A DNA stretch of 64,000 bases from Streptomyces europaeiscabiei (GTDB lineage: Bacteria > Actinomycetota > Actinomycetes > Streptomycetales > Streptomycetaceae): contig NZ_CP107841.1 in assembly GCF_036346855.1 (NCBI RefSeq), positions 7,258,001-7,322,000 of the forward strand. The letters run 5' to 3'. Of the stretch, positions 56,814 through 64,000 are shown in pieces. The notes under the pieces were generated by a model. That model saw only the letters and a list, made by a program, of their open reading frames with translations. It had not been told where the DNA came from and did no database searches. The translations under genes were made by a program, and so were the position numbers. Each line of letters begins with the position of its first letter. Position 1 is the first letter of the stretch.

Positions 56814-57662
56814 ATGGCTCAGGCATCCCAGGCGACCATCGGTAACAGCGAGTTCGACCGCGACACGACGGCCACGCGGCGCGATGAGGGCGTCTACGAC
56901 ATCGACCTCTCCGCAGGCTGGACCATCACCGGCGCCGTCAACGGCGGCTACCTCCTCGCCGTCCTGGGCCGCGCGCTCGCCGACGCGCTTCCGCACGGCG
57001 ACCCGTTCACGATCTCCGCGCACTACCTGACCGCCTCCCGGCCCGGCCCGGCCGTCGTGCGCACGGCCGTCGTCCGCACCGGACGGACGCTGTCGACCGG
57101 CCAGGCCTCGCTCTTCCAGTACGACGACGAGGGCCGCGAGGTCGAGCGGATACGCGTCCTCGCCTCCTACGGCGACCTGGACACCCTCCCGGACGACGTC
57201 CGTACGACGGCGAAGCCGCCCGCGATCCCGCCGATCGAGCAGTGCTTCGGCGCGGAGGATGCCCCCGCCCCCGTCCCCGGTGGCTCCGCGCTCGCCGACC
57301 GGCTGCTCCTGAAGCTGGACCCCGCGACACTCGGCTGGGCGCTGGGGGCGCCCTCCGGCAACGGCGAGATGCGGGCCTGGTTCGGGCTCGCCGACGGCCG
57401 GGACGCCGACCCGTTCACCCTGCTCCTCGCGGTGGACGCGCTGCCGCCGACCGCCTTCGAGCTGGGCGTCATGGGCTGGGTCCCGACGGTCGAGCTGACC
57501 GTCCACGTCCGGAGCCGTCCGGCGCCCGGACCGCTCCGGGTCGCCATCGTCACCCGCAACCTCGCCGGCGGCTTCCTGGAGGAGGACGCAGAGGTCTGGG
57601 ACAGCGCGGACCGGCTGGTCGCGCAGTCGCGGCAGCTGGCGCGCGTCAGGCTGTCGGACTGA
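56814..57662 (+). CDS. TesB-like acyl-CoA thioesterase
   Basis: 282 aa from ATG 56814. Double hot-dog fold: N-terminal GWTITGAVNGGYLLAVLGRA with HYLTASRPGP, and C-terminal ELTVHVRSRPAPGPLRVAI. It hydrolyses acyl-CoA to free acid and CoA; chain length is unknown. It sits alone behind a palindromic operator, suggesting induction by acyl-CoA. Confidence 0.85.
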   Translation: MAQASQATIGNSEFDRDTTATRRDEGVYDIDLSAGWTITGAVNGGYLLAVLGRALADALPHGDPFTISAHYLTASRPGPAVVRTAVVRTGRTLSTGQASLFQYDDEGREVERIRVLASYGDLDTLPDDVRTTAKPPAIPPIEQCFGAEDAPAPVPGGSALADRLLLKLDPATLGWALGAPSGNGEMRAWFGLADGRDADPFTLLLAVDALPPTAFELGVMGWVPTVELTVHVRSRPAPGPLRVAIVTRNLAGGFLEEDAEVWDSADRLVAQSRQLARVRLSD

Positions 57663-57694
57663 GCGGCCTGCGGCCCAGCCGGGCCGCCATCCGG

Positions 57695-57731
57695 CCGTAG
57701 GCGTCGGCCCCTCCGGGGCCGACGCCTACGG
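57695..57731. terminator. Bidirectional terminator after thioesterase gene
   Basis: Perfect 17-bp inverted repeat around a TCC loop. It ends the thioesterase transcript and also overlaps the stop codon of the minus-strand pseudogene at 57726. Confidence 0.85.
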
Positions 57732-58123
57732 TTCGAAGGGACGGCCCTCACGCGGTCCGTCCGGCAGGGCGACCCGCGCCGCCGCGAGGGAGTGCTCGGC
57801 CGGTTCCGGGTCGACCGCGACCGGTCGCCCCAGGCCCCGGAGAGGTCCCAGGTGTGCACCACGATCTCCATGACGTACGCGGACAGCACGTCCCGCCCGG
57901 GGATCTCGCCCCACGGGACCCGCACGGGCACCGCCATCCGCTCGTCGCTCTCCCGGGCTCTGAGGACCCGGGGCCTGATCTCCCCGTACGCGCTCGGCCT
58001 GTCGTCGTCCGGGACACCGTCGACGAGCATCTGTACGTCGAGCCCGTCCCCCTGCTCACCGCAGATCGCGATGCGACAGGTGCCGCCGACGATATGGCTG
58101 AGCAGGGTGCGCACGTCGTACTC
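57726..58123 (-). pseudogene. Remnant of a maleylpyruvate-isomerase-like (TIGR03086-type) gene
   Basis: From about 58123 the minus strand reads EYDVRTLLSHIVGGTCRIAI, then PVRVPWGEIPG and VMEIVVHTWDLSGAWG, typical of mycothiol-dependent maleylpyruvate-isomerase/DinB-like proteins. The reading frame shifts near 57840: the continuation (PVAVDPEPAEHSLAAARVAL) is in another frame, ending at 57726. The N-terminal part is missing. It is a frameshifted and 5'-truncated gene. Confidence 0.7.
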
Positions 58124-58352
58124 GTTCCTGCTCCTCCAGGCGGCCTGGCTGGCGGAGCCGCCCGAGGGCGACGGCGAGAGCGAGCGGCTGACCGCGCGGC
58201 TGTCGTACGGAGTGCCCGGCGAGGTGCGCCAACTCCTGGTCCTCGCCGACCACCTGGAGGTGCTGGACCCTCCTGAAGCGCGCGCCGAACTGGCGGCCGC
58301 GGCCGCCTCTGTCACGAGCCTGTATCAGGGCCGAGTTGCGAGAGAAGCGTGA
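58124..58352 (+). pseudogene. C-terminal remnant of a WYL/YafY-type regulator
   Basis: The plus strand encodes ERLTARLSYGVPGEVRQLLV, then LADHLEVLDPPEARAELAA, the C-terminal WCX region of WYL-domain regulators, to the stop at 58350. The HTH and WYL core are absent. It abuts the minus-strand isomerase remnant; the two look like what is left after an internal deletion between divergent genes. Confidence 0.6.
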
Positions 58353-58491
58353 AAGGCCAGGTCAGATGTGGTGAGTTGGCGATCGCTTTGCTCTTCGCAC
58401 AGGTTTGGCACAGCGCGAACCCAAGAGAGCCCAAAGCTGCGTTGATTCGATGCCGCCCACGAACTCTTCATCGTTCTTGGAGCTGTCTCTC

Positions 58492-58905
58492 ATGAAGCGT
58501 GCACGTCTCGTCCCCGCCGTCGCCCTGCTGGCGGCCGCACCCCTCTTCCTTGTGGCGTGCGGCTCCAGCGACTCGTCGTCGTCCACCTCGAACAACGGCA
58601 ACTCCGGCCAGCAGAGCTGCCAGGCCCCGTCGGGCGCTCCGTCCGGTGCCCCCTCGGGCGCCCCCTCCGGCCAGCCTTCCGCGAACGGTCAGGCCCCGTC
58701 CGGTGCCCCCTCGGGCCAGCCGTCCGGTGCCCCGAGCGGTGCCCCGAGCGGCGCCCCGGGGGGTGGCGGCCAGAACGGCGGCCCCGGCGGCGGTGGCGGC
58801 TGCGGCGGCGGCCCCGGCGGCGGCGGTCAGCCGGGCCAGGGCGGCCAGGCTCCGAGCGGGGCACCGAGCCAGGATGCCTCGGCGTCTGCGTCCAAGGACA
58901 GCTGA
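58492..58905 (+). CDS. Small lipoprotein with Ala-Pro-Ser-Gly repeats
   Basis: 137 aa from ATG 58492. Signal peptide and lipobox LFLVACG, a Ser/Asn-rich neck, then tandem APSG and QPSG tetrapeptides followed by poly-Gly with a CGGG segment, and a Ser/Ala tail. Extended, surface-anchored and without a globular domain. Possibly a wall-spanning spacer; function unknown. Strong terminator downstream. Confidence 0.75.
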   Translation: MKRARLVPAVALLAAAPLFLVACGSSDSSSSTSNNGNSGQQSCQAPSGAPSGAPSGAPSGQPSANGQAPSGAPSGQPSGAPSGAPSGAPGGGGQNGGPGGGGGCGGGPGGGGQPGQGGQAPSGAPSQDASASASKDS

Positions 58906-58935
58906 CCGGCAGGCTGAACGGCAGGCAGGCAAGCA

Positions 58936-58967
58936 GGAGGGCGCGCCCGTTCACGGGCGCGCCCTCC
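58936..58967. terminator. Terminator between the PSG-repeat lipoprotein and TetR genes
   Basis: Perfect 14-bp stem (GGAGGGCGCGCCCG and its complement) with a TTCA loop, serving both convergent genes. Confidence 0.85.
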
Positions 58968-58982
58968 GTGTGTTCGGGCAGT

Positions 58983-59609
58983 TCAATCCAGCCAGTGGCG
59001 ACAGCCGATGCTGATCAGCCGCATACGGCGGCTCGCCAGCCGGGTCACCCGGAGGCGCTCCTCCTCCGTCTCGTCCAGGGCCGCCAGGAACAGTGAGGCG
59101 GTCACCAGCATCTGATCGACGTACAGGCCCGCGAGCATCAGCCGGTCGTCGTCGGTCCACCCGTGGGTCTCCGGCCGCTTGGCCAGTTCGCCGCGCACCT
59201 CCTCGGTGAACCGGGCCAGCTGTCCCTGGATGGCGTCCCGCACCGGCTGGACCCCGCTGTGCCGTTCGCGCGCGATGAATCTGACGTGTGCGGGGTACGC
59301 GTCCACGTGGCGGGCGATCAGGTCGACGGCGCGCTCGATGAGTTCGTCGCTGTCGCCCACCGCCGACATCAGATCCCCGAGTACCGGGTGCAGGCTGCCG
59401 AGCACCTCATCGACCAGTGCGACACCGAGGTCCGCGGTCGACCGGAAGTGCCGGTAGAACGCGGTGGGGGCGACGCCCACGGCCCGGGTGACCTCGCGAA
59501 GCCCCAGACTGCTGAGGCTCTGCTCCTCCAGCAGACCGAGCGCGGCGTCCATGAGTGCCTGCCGGGTCCGCTGTTTCTGGACCTGCCGGATGCCGGGAGT
59601 GTGACTCAT
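58983..59609 (-). CDS. TetR-family transcriptional regulator
   Basis: 208 aa from ATG 59609. HTH in LGLREVTRAVGVAPTAFYRH, preceded by the QRTRQALMDAALGLLEE helix. The C-terminal ligand domain resembles fatty-acid-type regulators (RHVDAYPAHVRFIARERHSG). Its own start codon is 8 nt from a GTTAACAACTGTTC site, and a larger dyad lies 66 nt upstream, so autoregulation and control of the divergent small membrane-protein genes are likely. Confidence 0.85.
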   Translation of the reverse strand: MSHTPGIRQVQKQRTRQALMDAALGLLEEQSLSSLGLREVTRAVGVAPTAFYRHFRSTADLGVALVDEVLGSLHPVLGDLMSAVGDSDELIERAVDLIARHVDAYPAHVRFIARERHSGVQPVRDAIQGQLARFTEEVRGELAKRPETHGWTDDDRLMLAGLYVDQMLVTASLFLAALDETEEERLRVTRLASRRMRLISIGCRHWLD

Positions 59610-59617
59610 GCCATGCA

Positions 59618-59631
59618 GTTAACAACTGTTC
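59618..59631. promoter_or_regulatory. TetR operator half-site next to the regulator gene
   Basis: GTTAACAACTGTTC, containing the inverse of the GAACAGTTGT core found in the larger dyad at 59675-59702. Both lie in the divergent gap of the TetR gene. Confidence 0.55.
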
Positions 59632-59674
59632 TCCGTAATTGCAAAGCCGGGCGACACGCTAGACTTGGCAGTCA

Positions 59675-59702
59675 GTGAACAGTTGTAACCACAACCGTTC
59701 AC
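59675..59702. promoter_or_regulatory. 28-bp dyad, probable TetR operator
   Basis: GTGAACAGTTGT and ACAACCGTTCAC are inverted repeats with one mismatch around AACC. A TAGACT at 59660-59665 upstream could be the -10 of the plus-strand unit, placing the dyad just after the transcription start, where a repressor would block elongation. Confidence 0.6.
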
Positions 59703-59799
59703 CCAGCCGTGACGAACGCGATTCGTGACGAACCATTCGTGACGAACGATCCGAAACGACGAACCGAATCGACGAACCGAAACGAGAGGCGAATCCGCC

Positions 59800-59964
59800 A
59801 TGTTGTTCCTCGTCGCCGCACTACTGCTGCTGGGTGTCGTCCTGGGCACCGTCGCCCATGTGCCGCTGGCCGTCTCGTCCGCCCTGGCGGCCGGAATCGC
59901 CCTCTGGCTGGCGGCCTTCGCGTACCGCGAGCGCCACGCCCGCCACAGCCGCACCACCGACTGA
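59800..59964 (+). CDS. 54-residue membrane protein, target of the divergent TetR candidate
   Basis: 54 aa from ATG 59800 with GAGAGG about nine nt upstream. Two TM helices (MLFLVAALLLLGVVLGTVAH and a second around SSALAAGIALWLAAFAY), then a basic tail RERHARHSR. No known family. Directly followed by another small membrane-protein gene, probably co-transcribed. Confidence 0.7.
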   Translation: MLFLVAALLLLGVVLGTVAHVPLAVSSALAAGIALWLAAFAYRERHARHSRTTD

Positions 59965-60035
59965 CCGTCCGTCCACCACCGACCGGCCGTCCACCGGACG
60001 ACCTTCCCCGAGAGCCCGTTGGGAGCAGACCGACC

Positions 60036-60326
60036 ATGCAACTCACCGCCGCACGTCAGCAGACCGGGACCACCACCACCCGCACCGGCCGCCGAGGCCG
60101 GGACGCCGACGGCATGGCCGTCGCCTCCTTCATCCTCGGCCTGCTCGGCCTCCTCGTCCTCAACCTCTTCCTCGGCCCCATCGCCGTCGTCCTGGCCGCG
60201 GTCGCACTGAAGCGGGGCACGACCAGGCGGGGCCGTGCCTTCCTGGGCCTGGGCCTGGGCATCGCCGACCTCGTGATCCTGGCCACCCTGATGCAGACGA
60301 CGAACACGGTGTCCTGGAGCTTCTGA
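60036..60326 (+). CDS. DUF4190-type small membrane protein
   Basis: 96 aa from ATG 60036 (GGGAG upstream). A Thr/Arg-rich cytoplasmic N-terminus, then GMAVASFILGLLGLLVLNLF with GPIAVVLAAVALKR and a second TM helix, the DUF4190 pattern. Function unknown. Lies 71 bp behind the 54-residue protein gene. Confidence 0.78.
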   Translation: MQLTAARQQTGTTTTRTGRRGRDADGMAVASFILGLLGLLVLNLFLGPIAVVLAAVALKRGTTRRGRAFLGLGLGIADLVILATLMQTTNTVSWSF

Positions 60327-60471
60327 GAGCGGAAAGTCCCTGGCCGGAACTCTGGGCAAGCGTTCCGCAGGTCCGAACGGATCGGCGCGGCCGACAGTGC
60401 CGGGCGCCTTACGGCCAAGTCCGCGAGCACCCCGAGGTCACCCGCACGGGGCCCCGTAGAATCGGCTCACC

Positions 60472-61641
60472 ATGGCTTACCTCGACCACGCGGCGACCAC
60501 CCCGATGCTCCCCGAGGCGGCAGAGGCCCTGACCGCCCAGCTGAGCGTCACCGGCAACGCCTCCTCGCTGCACGCCTCCGGCCGCCGAGCGCGGCGCACC
60601 GTCGAGGAGGCCCGCGAAACCCTCGCCGAAGCCCTCGGAGCCCGCCCCAGCGAGGTGGTCTTCACCTCCGGCGGCACCGAGGCCGACAACCTCGCCGTGA
60701 AGGGCCTGTACTGGTCCCGTCGCGACACCGACCCTGCCCGCACCCGCGTCCTCGCCAGCCCCGTCGAGCACCACGCGGTCCTCGACGCCGTCCACTGGCT
60801 CGGCGAACACGAGGGCGCCACCGTCGAGTACCTCCCCGTCGATCCGTACGGCAGGGTCCACCCGGACACCCTTCGCGAGGCCATCGCCCGCAACCCCGAC
60901 GACGTGGCCCTGGCCACCGTGATGTGGGCCAACAACGAGATCGGCACGATCCTGCCGGTCCGTGAACTCGCCGACGTGGCAGAGGAGTTCGGCGTCCCGC
61001 TGCACGCCGACGCGGTCCAGGCCTTCGGCCAGGTTCCGGTCGACTTCGACGCCTCCGGCCTCGCCGCCATGACCGTCTCCGGCCACAAGATCGGCGGCCC
61101 GTACGGCATCGGCGCGCTGCTGCTGGGCCGCGAGTACAGCCCCGTACCCGTGCTGCACGGCGGCGGCCAGGAGCGCCACGTCCGCTCCGGCACCCTCGAC
61201 GTCCCGGCCATCGCCTCCTTCGCCGTCGCCGGCCGGCTCGCCGCCGAGCAGCACGAGTGGTTCGCCCGGGAGATCGGCGCCCTGCGCGACGCCCTGGTCG
61301 AGGCGGTCCGTACGGCGGTGCCGGACGCGATCCTGGGCGGTGACCCGGCCCCGGCGGGACGCCTCCCGGCCAACGCGCACTTCACCTTCCCCGGTTGTGA
61401 GGGCGACTCCCTGCTCCTGCTGCTCGACGCCCAGGGCATCGAGTGCTCCACGGGTTCCGCCTGCACCGCCGGCGTCGCCCAGCCCAGCCACGTCCTCCTC
61501 GCCACCGGCACCGACCCCGACCTGGCCCGCGGCACCCTCCGCTTCTCCCTCGGCCACACCTCCACGGAGGCGGACGTGGAGGCGGTCGCCAAGGCGATCG
61601 GCCCGGTGGTGGAACGCGCCCGCAACGCGGGTCTCAGCTGA
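60472..61641 (+). CDS. Cysteine desulfurase (NifS/IscS-like)
   Basis: 389 aa class-V PLP enzyme that releases sulfur from cysteine for iron-sulfur or tRNA thiolation. PLP lysine in [10 protein letters not shown], catalytic persulfide Cys in STGSACTAG, and N-terminal [10 protein letters not shown] short active-site loop makes it NifS/IscS class I. In S. coelicolor the homologous gene precedes mnmA (tRNA thiolation); here the neighbour is a convergent copper oxidase instead. ATG at 60472. Confidence 0.93.
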   Translation: MAYLDHAATTPMLPEAAEALTAQLSVTGNASSLHASGRRARRTVEEARETLAEALGARPSEVVFTSGGTEADNLAVKGLYWSRRDTDPARTRVLASPVEHHAVLDAVHWLGEHEGATVEYLPVDPYGRVHPDTLREAIARNPDDVALATVMWANNEIGTILPVRELADVAEEFGVPLHADAVQAFGQVPVDFDASGLAAMTVSGHKIGGPYGIGALLLGREYSPVPVLHGGGQERHVRSGTLDVPAIASFAVAGRLAAEQHEWFAREIGALRDALVEAVRTAVPDAILGGDPAPAGRLPANAHFTFPGCEGDSLLLLLDAQGIECSTGSACTAGVAQPSHVLLATGTDPDLARGTLRFSLGHTSTEADVEAVAKAIGPVVERARNAGLS

Positions 61642-61664
61642 AGAACCATGCCCGGCACGTGAGT

Positions 61665-61717
61665 TGACGGCGGGGCCGCGGTCACCGAGTCCGCGGATAC
61701 GCGACCCCGCCGCCGTC
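61665..61717. terminator. Hairpin between cysteine desulfurase and multicopper oxidase genes
   Basis: GACGGCGGGG and CCCCGCCGCCGTC flank an inner CCGCGG/CCGCGG pair, giving an imperfect long stem in the convergent gap. Confidence 0.55.
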
Positions 61718-61784
61718 CTGGGGCTCCCCGGCCCAGGGCATCAGGTGCCGCAGCCCGACGCCGACACGATCCGAGCGGCAGGCC

Positions 61785-63311
61785 CTAGCTCTCCATCACC
61801 ATGAGGCCGGCCATCATGCCCTCGTCCTCGTGCTGGAGGAGGTGGCAGTGGAGCATGTACATGTATGTGTCGTCCGCGAAGTCGGTGAACTCCATGGCGA
61901 TCTTGATGGAGCCGCCGCCGACCACCTCGTAGGTGTCGAACCAGCCGAGATCGACTCCGGTCGGTTCCTCGCCGTTGATCTCGATCAGCTGGAACGGCAC
62001 GTCGTGCAGATGGAACGAGTGCTCCAGCATCGTGTTGTTGGTGATCGTCCAGATCTCCTTGGAGCCGAGCGTCGTCATGATCGTCGCCATGGAGTCCATG
62101 GTGGTGCCGACCGCCCCGTTGATCGCCATCTCCAGGCCGTCCTGGTCGAGGGTGATCTCGCGGGCGGTGAAGCTCGATGTGTCGTACCGCTCGATCGTGT
62201 TGAGCGAGGACGGCAGGTCGTCGGGGCTGTCCGAGGCGTCCGGGGTGACGGTGAGGAAGTCGAACGTACCGCTGCCGCCACGGACCCACCCGGTGGTGAT
62301 GACGGCCTGCAGCGTGACCGCGTCGCCGAGGTCCATGACGAACTCGGCGCGACCGCCCGCCACCAGCCGGATGGACTTCACCTCGGTGGCCTCGGTGAGA
62401 TAGCCCTGCTCGGTGGCGACCTGGGTGAGCGTGCCGCCGTCACCGCGCTGGACGGTGATGATGTCGGACGGCGAGGCGTTGAGCACCCGGAACCGGGTGC
62501 GGGTCCTGGTGGCGGTGAACGTGAGCGTGGTGTCGTCCACGTTCGTGCCGTTGCACAGCACCGGGAAGCTGAGGGTGTTGCGCAGATAGCCGTTCAGGTC
62601 GTACTTGATGTCGCCCGCGGCGTCGGTGGCCAGGCACTGCAGGACGATCGGGATGTCGTCGACGCCGTACTCGCTCGGCAGCGCGGCGGACGCGTCGGTC
62701 TCGTCCTCCACGATGATCAGACCGGCCAGACCGTGCACGACCTGCTCGGCCGTGGTGCCGAGCGCGTGCGGGTGGTACCAGAGTGTCTTGGCCTCGTCGA
62801 GGATCTCGAAGGTGGGGGACCAGGTCTCCCCGGCGGCGAAGGCGTTCTGCGGGCCGCCGTCCATGTCGGGCGGGATGTGCGCGCCGTGGAAGTGGACGCT
62901 GGTGTCGGCGTCGAGGTCGTTGGTGATGTTCAGCAGGACCGTGGAGCCGGTGGTCCACTTCATGGTGGGGCCGAGGTACGACCCGTTGTAGCCGGCGGTG
63001 TCGCTGGTGACACCGCTGAGGACCTCGTGGGTGCCCGTCTGGGCGGTCAGTGCGAACGTGGTGGTGCCGTCGGAGGCGGTGCCCTCCAGGAGGTCCGGGA
63101 TGTTCAGCGAGGCGGTGTTGGTCGCGGCGCCCGCCTTGTTGCCCTTCGCGTCGGTCAGCAGCGAGAAGGTCGTACCGGCCACCGCGACCGCCGCCAGCCC
63201 GGCCCCCGCCATACCGCCGAGGAACTTGCGGCGGTGCAGTCCCTTGCCCTTGCGGTGTTCGCCCTTGGGACGACTGGCCGTGCCGCTGGTGGGCTCCATG
63301 TTGTTCGTCAT
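61785..63311 (-). CDS. TAT-exported multicopper oxidase (CotA/bilirubin-oxidase type)
   Basis: 508 aa from ATG 63311. TAT signal HRRKFLGG with a hydrophobic stretch (MAGAGLAAVAVAG). All copper motifs are present: HFHGAHIPP, WYHPHALG, HSFHLHDVPFQ and HCHLLQHEDEGMM, the last giving the type-1 Cys, His and axial Met. Three cupredoxin domains; oxidises phenols, metals or bilirubin-like compounds with oxygen. Convergent with the cysteine desulfurase gene. Confidence 0.93.
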   Translation of the reverse strand: MTNNMEPTSGTASRPKGEHRKGKGLHRRKFLGGMAGAGLAAVAVAGTTFSLLTDAKGNKAGAATNTASLNIPDLLEGTASDGTTTFALTAQTGTHEVLSGVTSDTAGYNGSYLGPTMKWTTGSTVLLNITNDLDADTSVHFHGAHIPPDMDGGPQNAFAAGETWSPTFEILDEAKTLWYHPHALGTTAEQVVHGLAGLIIVEDETDASAALPSEYGVDDIPIVLQCLATDAAGDIKYDLNGYLRNTLSFPVLCNGTNVDDTTLTFTATRTRTRFRVLNASPSDIITVQRGDGGTLTQVATEQGYLTEATEVKSIRLVAGGRAEFVMDLGDAVTLQAVITTGWVRGGSGTFDFLTVTPDASDSPDDLPSSLNTIERYDTSSFTAREITLDQDGLEMAINGAVGTTMDSMATIMTTLGSKEIWTITNNTMLEHSFHLHDVPFQLIEINGEEPTGVDLGWFDTYEVVGGGSIKIAMEFTDFADDTYMYMLHCHLLQHEDEGMMAGLMVMES

Positions 63312-63625
63312 GAGCCGGGATGCTTGACCTGAGGACTGTGTGAAGACTGGGGCGAAATTAGGAGCGGACCGAGCGGGCTGTGAGATCGCGGTGAGCAGTG
63401 ACCTTCCTCAACTCCTGTGTGGGGAGGTCGGGTTGAGGCCGCCGCAGGTCGAGTCCGTGGCGTGGGACGTATCGGACGGCCGCTGAGCGGACGGCTCCCG
63501 CCGGACACGTTCGTGTGATGCCTGTCACATTCCGACTGGTCTGTGTCGCCGCTGTCCCGGCCCCCTCGCACCGCTGTGACCTGACTGTCCGCCCCGCCGA
63601 TGCGACGGCTGTCGGGGTCGGCCGG
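63312..63625. other. Region upstream of the multicopper oxidase
   Basis: About 310 bp, with GC lower near 63340-63370 and 63440-63550; it should hold the oxidase promoter. No copper box or other regulator site was recognised and no gene is supported. Confidence 0.4.
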
Positions 63626-63775
63626 GCGACGGGGTCAGGTGGGCGTCGGGGCCATGCGACGGGGTCAGGTGGGCGTCGGGGCCATGCGACGGGGTCAGGT
63701 GGGCGTCGGGGCCATGCGACGGGGTCAGGTGGGCGTCGAGGCCATGCGACGGGGTCAGGTGGGCGTCGAGGTCTG
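63626..63775. repeat. 30-bp tandem repeat, five copies
   Basis: Units GCGACGGGGTCAGGTGGGCG followed by TCGGGGCCAT start at 63626, 63656, 63686, 63716 and 63746, exactly 30 bp apart; the last two have one change (GTCGAG). The fifth copy contains the stop codon of the amidase gene, so the array looks like expansion of the gene end. Confidence 0.9.
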
Positions 63776-64000
63776 GGCGGCTGCCGCCGCGCGCACCAGC
63801 TTCATGTAGCGGTCCCAGTCCCAGCCCTCGCCGGGGTCGGTGTGGTCCGTTCCCGGGACCTCGACGTGGCCGAGGATGTGCTCGCGGTCGACAGGAATGT
63901 CGTACCGCGCGCAGACACGGGCCGTCAGCCGCGCGGAGGCCTCGTACATCTCGGCGGTGAAGTCCTCGGGGCGCTCGACGAAGCCCTCGTGCTCGATGCC
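63755..64000 (-). CDS. N-acetylmuramoyl-L-alanine amidase, C-terminal part
   Basis: The visible 81 codons (GIEHEGFVERPEDFTAEMY, then SARLTARVCARYDIPVDREH, ILGHVEVPGTDHTDPGEGWD) match the end of the Amidase_2/PGRP domain. The zinc-ligand His lies in GHVEVPGTDHTDPG. The gene starts beyond the right edge. The stop TGA at 63755-63757 lies inside a 30-bp repeat. Likely secreted wall hydrolase. Confidence 0.85.
   Translation of the reverse strand, partial: GIEHEGFVERPEDFTAEMYEASARLTARVCARYDIPVDREHILGHVEVPGTDHTDPGEGWDWDRYMKLVRAAAAAQTSTPT

Noticed and set aside
63626..63775. CRISPR array
   Set aside because: The 30-bp units are contiguous with no variable spacers, and no cas genes are present.
63600..63809. 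69-residue repeat protein on the plus strand
   Set aside because: Made entirely by the 30-bp tandem repeat, with no ribosome site, antisense to the amidase gene end.

Overview
The window is high-GC Gram-positive chromosome, almost certainly Streptomyces. GC-ending codons, GTG/TTG starts, TAT and lipobox signals, ATGA/GTGA-coupled genes, a tandem glycine riboswitch before gcvT and a bldA-type TTA codon all fit. The order guanine ADP-ribosyltransferase / EF-hand / sdaA-glyA-gcvH-gcvT / SseB pair / peptide ABC transporter / cysteine desulfurase resembles, from memory, the SCO5457-SCO5486 region of S. coelicolor. I could not verify this by alignment.

Layout. 1-10.6 kb is a core-like segment: glgX (cut by the left edge), two L,D-transpeptidase lipoproteins, an enoyl-CoA hydratase, an RsbW-type ATPase, a beta-propeller lipoprotein, a secreted pierisin/scabin-type ADP-ribosyltransferase, a GNAT protein, a MerR regulator with a 19-bp-spacer promoter, and a small EF-hand protein. 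10.9-33.4 kb is a phage-tail-like contractile injection system (CIS) on the minus strand. It encodes a tail terminator (DUF4255), AAA+ ATPase, sheath, tube, two small chaperone-like proteins, a 1298-residue disordered protein studded with Val/Ile-Gln-Arg motifs, a second tube-like protein, LysM hub, VgrG-like spike, gp25, gpJ-like and gpI-like baseplate proteins, and a zinc-ribbon/TM/ectodomain protein. Between sheath and ATPase, on the opposite strand, lie three tandem paralogous membrane proteins. They share a nearly identical cytoplasmic part and TM helix but carry different extracytoplasmic domains: ChW-like, ricin-B and ricin-B. 33.5-37.6 kb holds two LuxR-type regulators; the large one has an in-frame TTA codon and a helically phased heptamer array upstream. 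I see no capsid, portal, terminase or integrase gene, so this is a CIS and not a prophage. I also see no recognisable PAAR tip or tail-fibre gene.

37.7-41.8 kb is a scar and accessory zone: a DoxX gene whose 3' end is tandemly duplicated, an IS1380-type transposase remnant, and a divergent pair (macrolide-type glycosyltransferase and KAS III-like acyltransferase) with lower-GC codon use. 41.8-46.5 kb is the serine/glycine block sdaA, glyA, gcvH, gcvT under a tandem glycine riboswitch. 46.7-49.3 kb has a P-loop kinase-like protein and two SseB-family proteins.

49.6-56 kb is a peptide-type ABC transporter in the order permease C, binding protein, permease B, ATPases D and F, with a strong hairpin after the binding-protein gene. 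56-64 kb carries a TRIC-type channel, a thioesterase with a palindromic operator, a deletion-fused pair of pseudogene fragments, a PSG-repeat lipoprotein, a TetR regulator divergent from two tiny membrane proteins, a cysteine desulfurase, a TAT-exported multicopper oxidase, and the C-terminal part of an N-acetylmuramoyl-L-alanine amidase followed by a 30-bp tandem repeat. No tRNA, rRNA or CRISPR array was recognised.
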